64,000 nt of DNA from Pseudarthrobacter psychrotolerans (GTDB lineage Bacteria > Actinomycetota > Actinomycetes > Actinomycetales > Micrococcaceae). The DNA is taken from positions 1,488,001 through 1,552,000 of the forward strand of contig NZ_CP047898.1 in NCBI RefSeq assembly GCF_009911795.1, written 5' to 3'. The notes under the pieces are model-generated. The model ran no database searches. It was not told the DNA's origin and saw nothing but the letters and a program-made list of their open reading frames with translations. Positions 22,101-31,118 of this stretch are shown in pieces; position 1 is the stretch's first letter; every line of letters starts with the position of its first letter. Both the position numbers and the translations under genes were made by a program.

Positions 22101-23417
22101 TTAGACTCCTTCTACCCGCAGAACGGATGTCACTGAATTGATGACGTCCAGGCCCTTCACGGCCTCGACGGTGGCTGCGAGGGCAGCCTCTGATGCGCGG
22201 TGGGTAACGATCCGCAGTTCGGCCGACTCCACATTGGACTCTGCGTCACGGTGGATGGTCTGCCGCATGATTTCGATGGACACGCCATGCTCCGCGAAGA
22301 GCTGGGCGATCCGGGCCAGCACGCCGGGCTGGTCAGCAACGTCCAGGCCGATGTAGTAGCTGGTCATGACCGCGTCGATGGGCAGCGCCGGGACGTGGCC
22401 CGTGGTGGTCTCCGTGCGTCCGGGCCCACCCAGCACAATGCGTCGGGCGGCCGAGACGAGGTCACCCAGCACGGCAGACGCCGTCGGAGTTCCGCCGGCA
22501 CCCTGGCCGTAGAACATCAGCTCGCCGGCGTTTTCCGCCTCAATAAAGACCGCGTTGAAGGCGCCACGAACGGCGGCCAGCGGGTGCTCGCGCGGCAGCA
22601 GGGTGGGGTGCACGCGCACGGAAACGCCTTCGCCGCCGTCGGCATCGGTGAGCTTTTCGGCGATGGCCAGCAGCTTGATGACAAAGCCTGCGTCTTTGGC
22701 CGCGGCAATGTCCGCCGCGCTGACGGAAGTGATGCCCTCACAGTGGACGTTCTCCAGGGCGAAGCGGGTGTGGAAGGACAGCGAAGCCAGGATGGCAGCC
22801 TTGGCTGCGGCATCGTGGCCTTCGACGTCGGCGGTGGGGTCAGCCTCCGCGTAACCAAGGCGCTGGGCTTCGGCGAGGGCGTCCGCGAACTGGGCGCCGG
22901 TGGAGTCCATCTGGTCCAGGATGAAGTTGGTGGTGCCGTTGACGATGCCCAGCACGCGGGTGATGCGGTCGCCGGCCAGGCTGTCCCGGATGGGGCGCAG
23001 GATGGGGATCGCACCGGCTACGGCGGCTTCGTAGGACAGCTGCACGCCGGCCTTGTCCGCCTCTTCGTAGAGGGTGGGGCCGTCCTGGGCGAGGAGGGCC
23101 TTGTTGCCGGTGACAACACAGGCGCCGTTGCGCAGCGCGGAGAGGATCAGCGTGCGGGCAGGCTCGATTCCGCCCATAAGCTCGATCACCAGGTCGGCGT
23201 CCTTGACCAGGGTGTCGGCGTCGGTGGTGAAGAGGTCCTGCGGCAGGTCCACATCCCGCTTGGCATTGACGTTGCGCACCGCGATGCCGCTGAGCTGCAG
23301 GCGCGCCCCGGTACGGGCGGCAAGGGTGTCGGCGTCTTCAATGAGAATCCGCGCAACCTGAGCCCCAACGTTGCCACAGCCCAGCAGGGCTACTTTCAGG
23401 GTTCGCAATTCAGTCAT
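22101..23417 (-). CDS. hom: Homoserine dehydrogenase
   Basis: 438 residues in three parts: an NAD(P)-binding Rossmann domain (ALLGCGNVGAQVARIL), a catalytic domain (TGNKALLAQDGPTLYE, AGAIPILRPIRDSLAGD, GIVNGTTNFIL, EADPTADVEGHDAAAK), and a C-terminal ACT domain from about 350 (YYIGLDVADQPGVLARIAQL). ACT domains in this family give threonine feedback control. ATG 23417 overlaps the lysA stop by 8 bases; an 18-residue upstream extension inside lysA is rejected. It feeds thrC and thrB directly downstream. Confidence 0.96.
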   Translation of the reverse strand: MTELRTLKVALLGCGNVGAQVARILIEDADTLAARTGARLQLSGIAVRNVNAKRDVDLPQDLFTTDADTLVKDADLVIELMGGIEPARTLILSALRNGACVVTGNKALLAQDGPTLYEEADKAGVQLSYEAAVAGAIPILRPIRDSLAGDRITRVLGIVNGTTNFILDQMDSTGAQFADALAEAQRLGYAEADPTADVEGHDAAAKAAILASLSFHTRFALENVHCEGITSVSAADIAAAKDAGFVIKLLAIAEKLTDADGGEGVSVRVHPTLLPREHPLAAVRGAFNAVFIEAENAGELMFYGQGAGGTPTASAVLGDLVSAARRIVLGGPGRTETTTGHVPALPIDAVMTSYYIGLDVADQPGVLARIAQLFAEHGVSIEIMRQTIHRDAESNVESAELRIVTHRASEAALAATVEAVKGLDVINSVTSVLRVEGV

Positions 23418-24915
23418 TCGGCACTCCCATGTCGCGGTTAAGCAGATCTTCTTCGGTTTCCCCGCGGACAATCAGCCGGGCAGATCCGCCGCGCACCGCG
23501 ACAACGCCCGGCCGGGCCAGATAGTTGTAGTTGCTTGACAGGGCCCAGCAGTAGGCGCCGGTTCCCGGTACAGCAAGCAGATCACCGGCTGCCACGTCCT
23601 CGGGCAGGTATACATCTCTAACAACTATGTCGCCGCTCTCGCAATGTTTGCCCACCACGCGGGACAACTGCGGAGCCGCGTGGGAGATACGGGAGGCCAG
23701 AATCGCCGAATAATCCGCGTCGTAGAGCACCGGACGGGCGTTATCACTCATGCCACCGTCCACTGACACATACCGGCGGGGATGCGTAACGTTCTCTTGG
23801 CCTGCGTCGCTGGCCGGAGCGTCCACCCGCACGGTTTTCAGGGTGCCCACCTCGTACAACGTGAAGGTGGTGCTGCCTACGATGGCGCGTCCGGGTTCGA
23901 TGGAAATCCGTGGTGACGTGATCCCCAGCTCGGCACACGTGGAACGCACGACGGCGGCCATCGCCTGCGCGATGTCGGCTGCGGGGCGGGGGGTGTCCAC
24001 CGGGGTGTAGGCAATGCCGTAGCCGCCGCCAAGATCCAGCTCGGGCATGGCAATGGAGTACTTTTCCTGCATGGCCGCGTGGAAACGCAGGAGCTTCTGC
24101 GCAGCGAGTTCAAAGCCGTCCGGCTCGAAGATCTGCGAGCCGATGTGGCAGTGCAGGCCCAGCAGTTCGATGCTGGCGTAGCCCGTGGCCGCAGCCACAG
24201 CCTCCTCCGCTGCTGACAGGCCGGCCTGCTCAGTGGAATCCCCGGCCATGGAGAGGCCGAACTTCTGGTCCTCGTGGGCGGTGGCGATGAACTCGTGGGT
24301 GTGCGCGTGCACGCCCGGTGTCAGGCGCAGCATGACCTTGGCTATTTCGCCGCGGCCCGAGGCGATCTTGGCGACGCGGTCGAGCTCATCGAGGCTGTCC
24401 ACCACGATGCGTCCCAGCTTCATATCCAGCGCACGGTTTATCTCTGCGTCGGATTTGTTGTTGCCGTGCAGGCCCAGGTTTTCGCCCTTGATGCCGGCCC
24501 GGGCGGCTACAGCAAGCTCGCCGCCGGAACAGGTGTCCAGCCGTAGCCCTTCGTCCGCCACCCAGGCGGCCACCGCGGTGCAAAGGAAGGACTTACCCGC
24601 GTAGTAGACATCCACTCCCCCGCAGATGTCGGCGAACGCGGCGTCAAAGGCGTCCTTGAAGGAGCGGGCACGGGCCCGGAAGTCGGTCTCACTCATCACA
24701 AAGAGCGGCGTGCCGAACTGTGCCTTGAGCTCGCTGACGGCGATGCCGTCGATGGCCAGCTCACCGGCGTTGTTCTTCCGGACATCCTGCGCCCACATGG
24801 GTTCGTGGAGCGCGTTCAGGTCCGCGGGAACGGCGAGCCATTCGGGGGCCAGCGGGGATGCGGTGTTGGTGTCCTGTGCCGACTCGTCCTGTGCTGAAGT
24901 TTCCTGTGCCGACAT
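23410..24915 (-). CDS. lysA: Diaminopimelate decarboxylase
   Basis: 501 residues, fold-type III PLP enzyme converting meso-diaminopimelate to lysine. Seen are the PLP lysine segment VYYAGKSFLCTAV, the CSGGELAVAARAG loop, LGLHCHIGSQIFEPD, DLGGGYGIAY and the substrate Cys/Glu region SGDIVVRD. ATG 24915 lies 5 bp after the argS stop, with GGATG upstream. The first about 45 residues are a Ser/Ala/Gln/Asp-rich extension with imperfect repeats (SAQETSAQDESAQDT) not needed for the fold. The order argS-lysA-hom-thrC-thrB is typical of actinobacteria and puts aspartate-family synthesis in one operon. Confidence 0.96.
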   Translation of the reverse strand: MSAQETSAQDESAQDTNTASPLAPEWLAVPADLNALHEPMWAQDVRKNNAGELAIDGIAVSELKAQFGTPLFVMSETDFRARARSFKDAFDAAFADICGGVDVYYAGKSFLCTAVAAWVADEGLRLDTCSGGELAVAARAGIKGENLGLHGNNKSDAEINRALDMKLGRIVVDSLDELDRVAKIASGRGEIAKVMLRLTPGVHAHTHEFIATAHEDQKFGLSMAGDSTEQAGLSAAEEAVAAATGYASIELLGLHCHIGSQIFEPDGFELAAQKLLRFHAAMQEKYSIAMPELDLGGGYGIAYTPVDTPRPAADIAQAMAAVVRSTCAELGITSPRISIEPGRAIVGSTTFTLYEVGTLKTVRVDAPASDAGQENVTHPRRYVSVDGGMSDNARPVLYDADYSAILASRISHAAPQLSRVVGKHCESGDIVVRDVYLPEDVAAGDLLAVPGTGAYCWALSSNYNYLARPGVVAVRGGSARLIVRGETEEDLLNRDMGVPND

Positions 24916-24920
24916 GGGTT

Positions 24921-26570
24921 TTACATCCGTTCCGGCGCGGATACGCCCAGCAGGTCCAGACCGTTGGCCAGCACCTGGCTGGTGGCGTCGTTCAGCCACA
25001 GGCGGGTGCGGTTGACGTCGGTGACGGCTTCGTCGCCCTGCGGCGCAACGCGGCAGGCGTCGTACCAGCGGTGGTAGGCGCCGGCAATGACCTCGAGGTG
25101 GCGGGCCACGCGGTGGGGTTCGCGCAGTTCGGCGGCTTTGGCCACAATCGAGGGGTAGCTGCCCAGGTAGGAGAGCAGTTCGTTTTCCGTGGCGTGGTCC
25201 AGCAGTGCGGCGTCGAACGCGTTCCGGTCCACGCCTGCAGCCACGGCGTTGCGGGCCGTGCCGCGGGACCGGGCGTGGGCGTACTGGACATAGAACACCG
25301 GGTTCTCGTTGCTGTGCTTCTTCAGCAGGTCAGGATCCAGGGTGAGCGGGGAATCCGCCGGGAAGCGGGCCAGGGAATAACGCACTGCGTCCTTGCCAAG
25401 CCAGGAGATGAGGTCCTTGAGTTCGATGATGTTGCCCGCGCGCTTGGACAGCTTGGCGCCGTTGACCGACACCAACTGGCCGATCAGGACCTCGATGTTC
25501 ACCTCCGGGTCATCGCCGGCACAGGCAGCGATGGCCTTGAGGCGGTTGATGTAACCGTGGTGGTCCGCGCCCAGGAGGTAGATCTTTTCGGTAAAGCCGC
25601 GGTCTTTCTTGGAGAGGTAATACGCGGCGTCCGCGGCAAAGTAGGTGGGTTCACCGTTCGCGCGGATCATCACGCGGTCCTTGTCGTCCCCGAAGTCGGT
25701 GGTGCGCAACCAGACCGCACCGCCGTCGTCGAACACGTGGCCCTGCTCGCGAAGGCGGGCGACGGCACTCTCGATGGCGCCGGCGTCGTGCAGTTCCTGC
25801 TCCGAGAAGTAGACGTCAAAGGCAACGCCAAAGTCTGCGAGGGTGTCCTGGATGTCCTTCATCTGGGCCTTGTAGGCGGCGGCACGGATAACCGGCACTG
25901 CGGCGACCTCGGTGAGTTCACGGATGTCGGGGTGCTCGGTCAGGACGTCATGGCCGAGGTCGGCGATGTACTGGCCCGGGTAGCCGCCGTCCGGCACGGG
26001 ATGTCCGTGCAGCCGCGAGTAGACAGAGTTCGCGAACACGTTCATCTGCGAACCGGCGTCGTTGATGTAGTACTCGGCGGTGACCTCCGCGCCCGAAGCA
26101 CGCAGCACGCGGGCGATCGCATCGCCCAAGGCAGCCCAGCGGGTGTGGCCGATGTGCAGCGGACCGGTGGGGTTCGCCGACACAAATTCCATGTTCACCA
26201 CGTGGCCGGCGAGCGTGTTGGTGGTGCCGTAATCCCGTCCGGCTTCCACGATGGCCTTCGCCAGGGCGCCCGCTGCGGCCGCGTCCACGGTGATGTTCAG
26301 GAAGCCGGGGCCGGCGATGTCCACGGCAGAAACGCCGTCGATGGACTTCAGGCGGGCGCTCAGGATGGTGGCGAATTCGCGCGGGTTGGTGCCGGCCTGC
26401 TTGGACAGCTGGAGGGCGATGTTGGTGGCCCAGTCGCCGTGCTCCCGGTTCTTCGGTCGCTCCACGCGCACCTCATCAGGGACAGCTGATGCGGAAAGCG
26501 CGATTTCGCCAGCGGCGACGGCGTCTTTCAGGCAGGCGGATATGGCGAGGGAGAGTTCTTCGGGAGTCAC
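24921..26570 (-). CDS. argS: Arginyl-tRNA synthetase
   Basis: 549 residues, class I enzyme. The HIGH signature is present (NPTGPLHIGHTRWAALGD) and a KMSKS-like loop reads NGAKLSKRAGN. An N-terminal Arg-tRNA additional domain (about 1-110) and a C-terminal anticodon-binding helical domain (DALR type, ending LLGVSAPERM) are complete. It is the first gene of the leftward argS-lysA-hom-thrCB run. The 171-bp gap to the divergent FMN-binding lipoprotein gene should hold both promoters. Confidence 0.97.
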   Translation of the reverse strand: MTPEELSLAISACLKDAVAAGEIALSASAVPDEVRVERPKNREHGDWATNIALQLSKQAGTNPREFATILSARLKSIDGVSAVDIAGPGFLNITVDAAAAGALAKAIVEAGRDYGTTNTLAGHVVNMEFVSANPTGPLHIGHTRWAALGDAIARVLRASGAEVTAEYYINDAGSQMNVFANSVYSRLHGHPVPDGGYPGQYIADLGHDVLTEHPDIRELTEVAAVPVIRAAAYKAQMKDIQDTLADFGVAFDVYFSEQELHDAGAIESAVARLREQGHVFDDGGAVWLRTTDFGDDKDRVMIRANGEPTYFAADAAYYLSKKDRGFTEKIYLLGADHHGYINRLKAIAACAGDDPEVNIEVLIGQLVSVNGAKLSKRAGNIIELKDLISWLGKDAVRYSLARFPADSPLTLDPDLLKKHSNENPVFYVQYAHARSRGTARNAVAAGVDRNAFDAALLDHATENELLSYLGSYPSIVAKAAELREPHRVARHLEVIAGAYHRWYDACRVAPQGDEAVTDVNRTRLWLNDATSQVLANGLDLLGVSAPERM

Positions 26571-26741
26571 CCCTCTAGCCTACCGGGGGCCGCCACGTGG
26601 ACGAATTTCGGCATGGTGCGTGACTGGTTCCGCGCAACTTTTCCGCACAGCCGACGCACTGCTGACTCACAGGGTGAACCATTACGCTGAATCCGACGTT
26701 GAGTACACCGTAAGCACCCAGCCCACGAAACGAGCCCCAAT

Positions 26742-27215
26742 ATGAGACCGTCAGTCCGCAAGAGTGTCTTCGTCGGCATCACCGGCCTGTCCCTCGCTGG
26801 AACGGTCGCAGGCTGCGCGCCGTCGGCAACACAGGCCGCACCCGGTGCGACTTCCGGCAACACGTCAGGCGCCGTCACGGCCCCTTCGGGCACGGCATCA
26901 ACCCCGGCCAGCAGCGGTTCCCTCTATCAGGACGGCACCTACAGTGCCGACGGCACCTATGTTTCCCCCAATGGCACGGAGACCGTAGGGGTTGAGCTGA
27001 TGCTCGCCGCCGGCAAGGTCACGGCCGTGAACATCACCCAGCACCCCTCCAACCCGAACACGCGGAAATTCCAGGGCGAGTTCGCCGGCGGGATCGCGGC
27101 GCAGGTTGTGGGCAAAGGCATCGACGAACTCAACGTCTCCAAGGTGGCAGGGTCCTCGCTCACCAGCGGCGGTTTCAACCAGGCCCTGGACAAGATCAAG
27201 GCCGAGGCGCAGTAG
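26742..27215 (+). CDS. FMN-binding-domain lipoprotein
   Basis: 157 residues. A signal peptide with a lipobox (VAGC, Cys25) is followed by a Ser/Thr/Ala/Gly linker and an FMN_bind domain from about residue 60 (YQDGTYSADGTY, VGVELMLAAGKVTAVNIT). The flavinylation motif, usually SGAT-x-TS with FMN esterified to Thr, reads AGSS-L-TS at 136-142, so Ser139 sits at the acceptor place. The protein should be anchored on the outer face of the membrane and carry covalent FMN for one-electron transfer. The apbE gene starts 3 bp later and the RnfD/FNR gene follows, supporting a flavin relay. Its electron acceptor is unknown. Confidence 0.85.
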   Translation: MRPSVRKSVFVGITGLSLAGTVAGCAPSATQAAPGATSGNTSGAVTAPSGTASTPASSGSLYQDGTYSADGTYVSPNGTETVGVELMLAAGKVTAVNITQHPSNPNTRKFQGEFAGGIAAQVVGKGIDELNVSKVAGSSLTSGGFNQALDKIKAEAQ

Positions 27216-27218
27216 GCC

Positions 27219-28084
27219 GTGCCGGACCCGGAGGACTTCCGCTTCGACGGGATCGGTACCCGTTGGGAAATCTCCACGCCCCATCCGCTTCACGCCAGCG
27301 TCCGCGGCCGGCTCCTCGCCGTGGTGGAGCGGTACGACGGCGACTGGTCCCGGTTTAGGTCCGACTCGACAGTCAGTGCCATGGCACGCGAGCCCGGGCG
27401 GCATAAGCTGCCGGCGGAGGCGACGGACCTTGGCCGGCTGTACCGCTCGCTGTACAACATCACCGGCGGAGCGATGACCCCTTGATCGGCGCCAGCCTGG
27501 AGCGCCTCGGGTACGACGCCGCATATTCCCTGCGGCCTGCAGGGTCCGCGCTTCCGGCACCCCGCTGGGAGGACGTCCTGGCGTGGGAGGGCAATGTGCT
27601 GACTACTTCCGCTCCCCTGGTCCTGGACATCGGTGCCGCCGGCAAGGGGCAGCTGGTGGACCTTCTCGCTAGTGAGTTGCGCTCCTGCGGCGTGGACTCC
27701 TTCGTGATTGATGCCAGTGGCGACCTGCTTCACCGCGGCCCTGACCCGGTATCCGTGGCGTTGGAACACCCGTACGATCCGGCGAAGGCAATCGGGACCG
27801 TGCCGCTGGCCGGCCGCGCCTTGTGCGCGTCGGCTTCCAACCGACGGGCATGGGGTGACGGCCTGCACCATGTGCTCGATGGCACCACCGGGCTACCCGT
27901 CAGCACGGCGGTAGCCACGTGGACCATGGCGGAAAGCACTATGGTTGCTGATGCTCTGGCCACCGCCCTGTTCTTTGTCCCCGGCAGCGAGCTGGAACGG
28001 GCCTTCGATTTTTCCTGGCTGACAGTTTTTTCTGATGGAACTGCTGCCTATTCAGCCGGATTTGAAGGGACACTGTTTTTATGA
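27219..28084 (+). CDS. apbE: FAD:protein FMN transferase (ApbE), interrupted by an apparent -1 frameshift
   Basis: Two frames make one ApbE of about 288 residues. The first (GTG 27219, 88 codons) ends GGAMTP followed by TGA. The second resumes LIGASLERLGYDAAY. One extra C in the run of four at 27478-27481 gives GGAMTPLIGASL. Family motifs in the second part are VLDIGAAGKGQLVD, IDASGDLLHRG and a metal-site region HHVLDGTTGLPVS, where the common DPxTG has Gly for Pro. ApbE moves FMN from FAD onto Thr or Ser of exported proteins; the lipoprotein gene just upstream is the obvious client. No clear signal peptide is seen. The end overlaps the next gene by ATGA. Confidence 0.88.
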
Positions 28085-29619
28085 GCCCCGTTGATGCTCC
28101 CAAGACGACCGCCGTTTTCGCCGCCGGCCGGTTGGACACCCTGTTGGGAAAGTACACGATGTACCGGCTGATCCTCCTGGTCCTGGCAGCCCTTGCCGCG
28201 TACAGCCTCCTGCTGAATGCCCTTGGCTGGCTCACGTTCGGCATCCCGCAGATGCTCGTCCACCTGGCCCTGTGCCTTGGCTTGACTTACTTGTCCAACC
28301 GCGGGCTGGCTGCCCTTTTCCACGTCCGCCCGCATTCCGAGTCGTCGCTGATCACCGGCCTGCTGCTGTATTTCCTGTTCTGGCCCACCTTTATGCCCAT
28401 GGATTTGGCGGGCGTGGCCCTGGCCTGTGTGCTGGCCACCGCCTCGAAATACGCGTTGGCCTGGCGCGGCCGGCACATTTTCAACCCCGCCGCCGCCGGA
28501 GCGTTTGTGACCGGGCTGACCGGATTGAACGTCGCAACGTGGTGGGCGGCGACCCCCGCCATGCTCTGGCTACTGGTCCCCGGAGTCCTCCTGGTGCTCT
28601 ACCGGACGCGGAAGTTGCTCATGGCGGCCGTGTTCCTTGTGGTTGCCACATCAATTGTGAGCGCTGAGTTGCTGCATGCAGGGCTTAGCCCGGGCACCGC
28701 ACTCTGGCAGGCCCTGGCCCAGCGGCCGTTGCTGTTCTTCGTCGGCTTTATGCTGACGGAGCCCCTTACCCTCGCGCCGCGCCGATGGCAGCAGCTTGCG
28801 CTCGCAGCAGTGGTAGGTGGGGTCTTCGCGGTGCCGTACAACTTCGGCTTCATCGCCAACTCGCCCGAACTGGCCCTGCTGGTCGGCAACCTGCTGGCGT
28901 TTCTGGTGGGTCAGCGCGGCGGACTCAGGCTCCAGTTCACTGGCTCCCGTCCCCTGACGCCGAGCACCACGGAATTCTCGTTCGAACCGTCCCGGCCCGT
29001 CCGCTTTATGCCGGGACAGTACATGGAACTGGATCTGCCGCACGCAAAGTCTGACGGTAAAGGCCGACGCCGGGTGTTCAGTTTGACCAGTGCCCCCGGT
29101 TCGGAGACCGTGAAGTTTGGCGTCCGGACGGCGGAGCCCCTGTCCGCGGCGAAGAAAGTCCTGCTGGACCTGAAGCCTGGTGATGAAGTGGCTGCCACAG
29201 CCGTGGGCGGAGATTTTGTCCTGCCCCGCGATCCCCGGGCCGCCGTTCTCCTGATCGCCGCGGGCATCGGCATCACGCCCTATCTTGCGCATCTTTCTTC
29301 CGGAGCGGCCCAGGACCGTGACGTGGTTCTCCTGCTCCTGGCGCGCAATCCTGCGGAAATTGCCTACGCGGCCGAGCTGCAGGCGTCCGGGGCGCGCATC
29401 CTGGTACGCCTCGCGGATGGGTCCGTCCCGCCGTCGTTCGTCACCAACGCAGGGAACGGAGGCCACCTGGACGGGCCCGCATTGCTCGAGCTGGTCCCCG
29501 ACATTACCGACCGCGCTGTGTACATCTCCGGGTCGCCGGCGAGCGTCGCTTCGCTGCGCCGTGCAGCCCGGAAGGCCGGCGGGCGACGGGTGCACGTCGA
29601 CTCTTTTTCCGGGTACTGA
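28081..29619 (+). CDS. RnfD/NqrB-like membrane domain fused to a ferredoxin-NADP reductase-type domain
   Basis: 512 residues. Residues about 25-280 form some eight to ten membrane helices with the RnfD/NqrB hallmark GRHIFNPAAAGAF (130-142). A WAATPAM segment at 155-161 resembles the RnfD flavin site SGATPL, with Thr158 at the acceptor place. Residues about 285-512 are an FNR-type FAD/NAD(P) module: RFMPGQYMELDL (flavin), RRVFSLTSAP, and LLIAAGIGITPYLAHL for the nicotinamide. The layout suggests cytosolic NAD(P)H to FAD, then across the membrane through bound flavin to the FMN lipoprotein. The usual multi-subunit Rnf or Nqr genes are absent, so this is a compact stand-alone system. Confidence 0.85.
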   Translation: MSPVDAPKTTAVFAAGRLDTLLGKYTMYRLILLVLAALAAYSLLLNALGWLTFGIPQMLVHLALCLGLTYLSNRGLAALFHVRPHSESSLITGLLLYFLFWPTFMPMDLAGVALACVLATASKYALAWRGRHIFNPAAAGAFVTGLTGLNVATWWAATPAMLWLLVPGVLLVLYRTRKLLMAAVFLVVATSIVSAELLHAGLSPGTALWQALAQRPLLFFVGFMLTEPLTLAPRRWQQLALAAVVGGVFAVPYNFGFIANSPELALLVGNLLAFLVGQRGGLRLQFTGSRPLTPSTTEFSFEPSRPVRFMPGQYMELDLPHAKSDGKGRRRVFSLTSAPGSETVKFGVRTAEPLSAAKKVLLDLKPGDEVAATAVGGDFVLPRDPRAAVLLIAAGIGITPYLAHLSSGAAQDRDVVLLLLARNPAEIAYAAELQASGARILVRLADGSVPPSFVTNAGNGGHLDGPALLELVPDITDRAVYISGSPASVASLRRAARKAGGRRVHVDSFSGY

Positions 29620-29697
29620 AGCCAGCCGTTTTTCCTTGCAGGCACCTTCCTGCTAAGCTCTAGGACGTCCCGCCGGCAACGGCAGGATCCCTGAATT

Positions 29698-29770
29698 GCC
29701 CTCGTAGCTCAGGGGATAGAGCGTCTGCCTCCGGAGCAGAAGGTCGTTGGTTCGATTCCAATCGAGGGCA
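29698..29770 (+). tRNA. tRNA-Arg (anticodon CCG)
   Basis: A full cloverleaf is visible: acceptor GCCCTCG/CGAGGGC, D stem GCTC/GAGC, anticodon stem TCTGC/GCAGA with loop CTCCGGA, so the anticodon CCG is at 29731-29733. The T arm is GTTGG-TTCGATT-CCAAT. The discriminator is A, and a CA follows, so CCA is not fully encoded. It reads CGG codons. Confidence 0.97.
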
Positions 29771-29776
29771 CAAATG

Positions 29777-29810
29777 AAACCCCCGCCGCTTGCCAAAGCG
29801 GCGGGGGTTT
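29777..29810 (+). terminator. Intrinsic terminator of tRNA-Arg
   Basis: Perfect 14-bp inverted repeat AAACCCCCGCCGCT / AGCGGCGGGGGTTT with a 6-base loop, ending in TTT. It begins 6 bases after the tRNA discriminator. Confidence 0.85.
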
Positions 29811-29833
29811 CTGCGTTCGTGCCCCGGACGCGA

Positions 29834-29963
29834 GCGGACAGTTGAGGCCCTACCGGGCAAGCGCGGACCGACATTTGAGGACCCTACCGAGCTAGCTCCG
29901 GACACCGGCCGCATGTGTAGAGCAATACGTCTGTTGCACACCGGCCGTATGTGTACAACGGCG
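29834..29963. repeat. Two pairs of degenerate direct repeats downstream of tRNA-Arg
   Basis: Pair 1 shares GCGGAC...TTGAGG-CCCTACCG at about 29834-29856 and 29862-29889. Pair 2 shares ACACCGGCCG(C/T)ATGTGTA at about 29902-29920 and 29938-29956, 36 bp apart. No frame here looks coding. They look like decayed remains of mobile or repetitive DNA behind a tRNA gene, but no known element could be matched by eye. Confidence 0.5.
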
Positions 29964-30027
29964 CGCCTGTCCCGCGGTGCCCTATCAGACTCCGCGGCTG
30001 GAGCCGATGCCTCAAGCACAGCCAAAG

Positions 30028-31034
30028 CTACGGCGGCGTGGTGCTCGATCCCCCCGTTGTCTGCGGCGCTGGCCAGTGGGGTGGTTCCCAGTCGGGGTGT
30101 TCGCTGGCGTAGTGCCGTCCGGTGGTTGAGATCCAACCGGGTGGTTCGTTCTTGGTGGCGGTGGTGGGTGTCCAGGCTGTGGTGTGTCTGAGTCGGTGAT
30201 GGCGGGGCACGGCTGACCGAGATTGCTGATCCCAGTACTGCCTCCGTGGGCCCAGGCGAGGAGGTGGTCCGCTTCGTTGTCCAGGGAGTGGTTGCTGCAG
30301 CCGGGGAACGGGCACTTCCCGTCCCGCAACCGTAGCCATCGGCGTTGGGCTTTCGTGAGCCGGTAGCTGGTCCGCCCGATCTCCAACGGCGCACCGTCCC
30401 GCGGGTCGATCAGGACACGGTGGAAGGACTCCGCACCTTCCGCGATCAGTTGGCGGGCCATGGAGGGCGGGATCGGCCCGTACCCATCGAGCATGGACGG
30501 TTCATCCGTGACGCCCAACAGGGCTAACACCGGGACCGTGATGAGGACCTGCGCCCGCGGCGACGGAACACCAGTTCCGGCAACAGCGATGTTGTTGGTG
30601 AGGAGCCAGGTCGTGACGGTGTCGGCGCGGAGCTGGGTGAGGGTCCGGTCCTCATGAGGCCCCTGGAGCGCTCTCGCGGCGGTCGTGGCCCGGTCCCAGA
30701 TCCCGGCCGCCTGATCGGCGGGGAGGTACGCGCTGAGCCAGGCCATGCCGTCGCGGTCCGGCGCATACTCCAGGCGTCGATCCGCGGCGCTCTTGATGTG
30801 GCGCTTTTCGATGCTGACCGGGTGGTGGCGTTCCCGCCACGTCCTGGCCTTGTGCCGGAACCTCCCGGGGATGAGCTCACCGGCCGGGCCTCCACGTGCC
30901 GGGTTCGGCGCGTCGGGGTCCAGGAAATGCGCTTCGAGCGCCGTTTCATCGACCATGATCCTCGCGTGCTGCCACGAAATCCTCCCGGCCCGCAGCGCCG
31001 ACAACGTCAAGGCAGCCATCCGGGCCTCCAGCAT
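30028..31034 (-). pseudogene. DUF222/HNH endonuclease-domain gene, 5'-truncated and frameshifted
   Basis: The DUF222 part is recognisable from ALRAGRISWQHARIMVDET through YLPADQAAGIWDRATTAARAL. The HNH core reads GKCPFPGCSNHSLDNEADHLLAWAHGGSTGISNLGQ. Three faults are visible. The usual about 100 or more N-terminal residues are missing, the frame beginning abruptly as MLEARMAALTLSAL. A few residues seem lost between VDET and ALEAHFLDP. A missing C (GGGG on the plus strand at 30204-30207) shifts CPRHHRLRHTTAWTP into another frame, losing the last HNH histidines. Repaired, the C-terminus ends GGSSTTPP at 30028. These genes occur in many copies in Arthrobacter; their function is not settled. Confidence 0.8.
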
Positions 31035-31118
31035 GGATCAATTCACTGAGCCCAGAAGAAGACTCGGCGACCTTCCGGCCTCCCCTGACCGGGCAACATT
31101 TTGGAGGGCGGTGCACTT

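Noticed and set aside
24858..26489. A 543-residue plus-strand frame opposite argS and lysA
   Set aside because: Shadow frame; argS shows HIGH and KMSKS motifs on the other strand.
27219..28084. Two separate half-size ApbE genes
   Set aside because: The second part has no start with a ribosome binding site, and the motifs join exactly if one C is restored.
29834..29963. CRISPR-like repeats
   Set aside because: Only two degenerate copies of each, unequal spacing, and no cas genes.
30028..31034. Active HNH homing endonuclease or toxin
   Set aside because: The N-terminal region and the last HNH histidines are missing from the frame. DUF222/HNH copies are common and often decayed in Arthrobacter.
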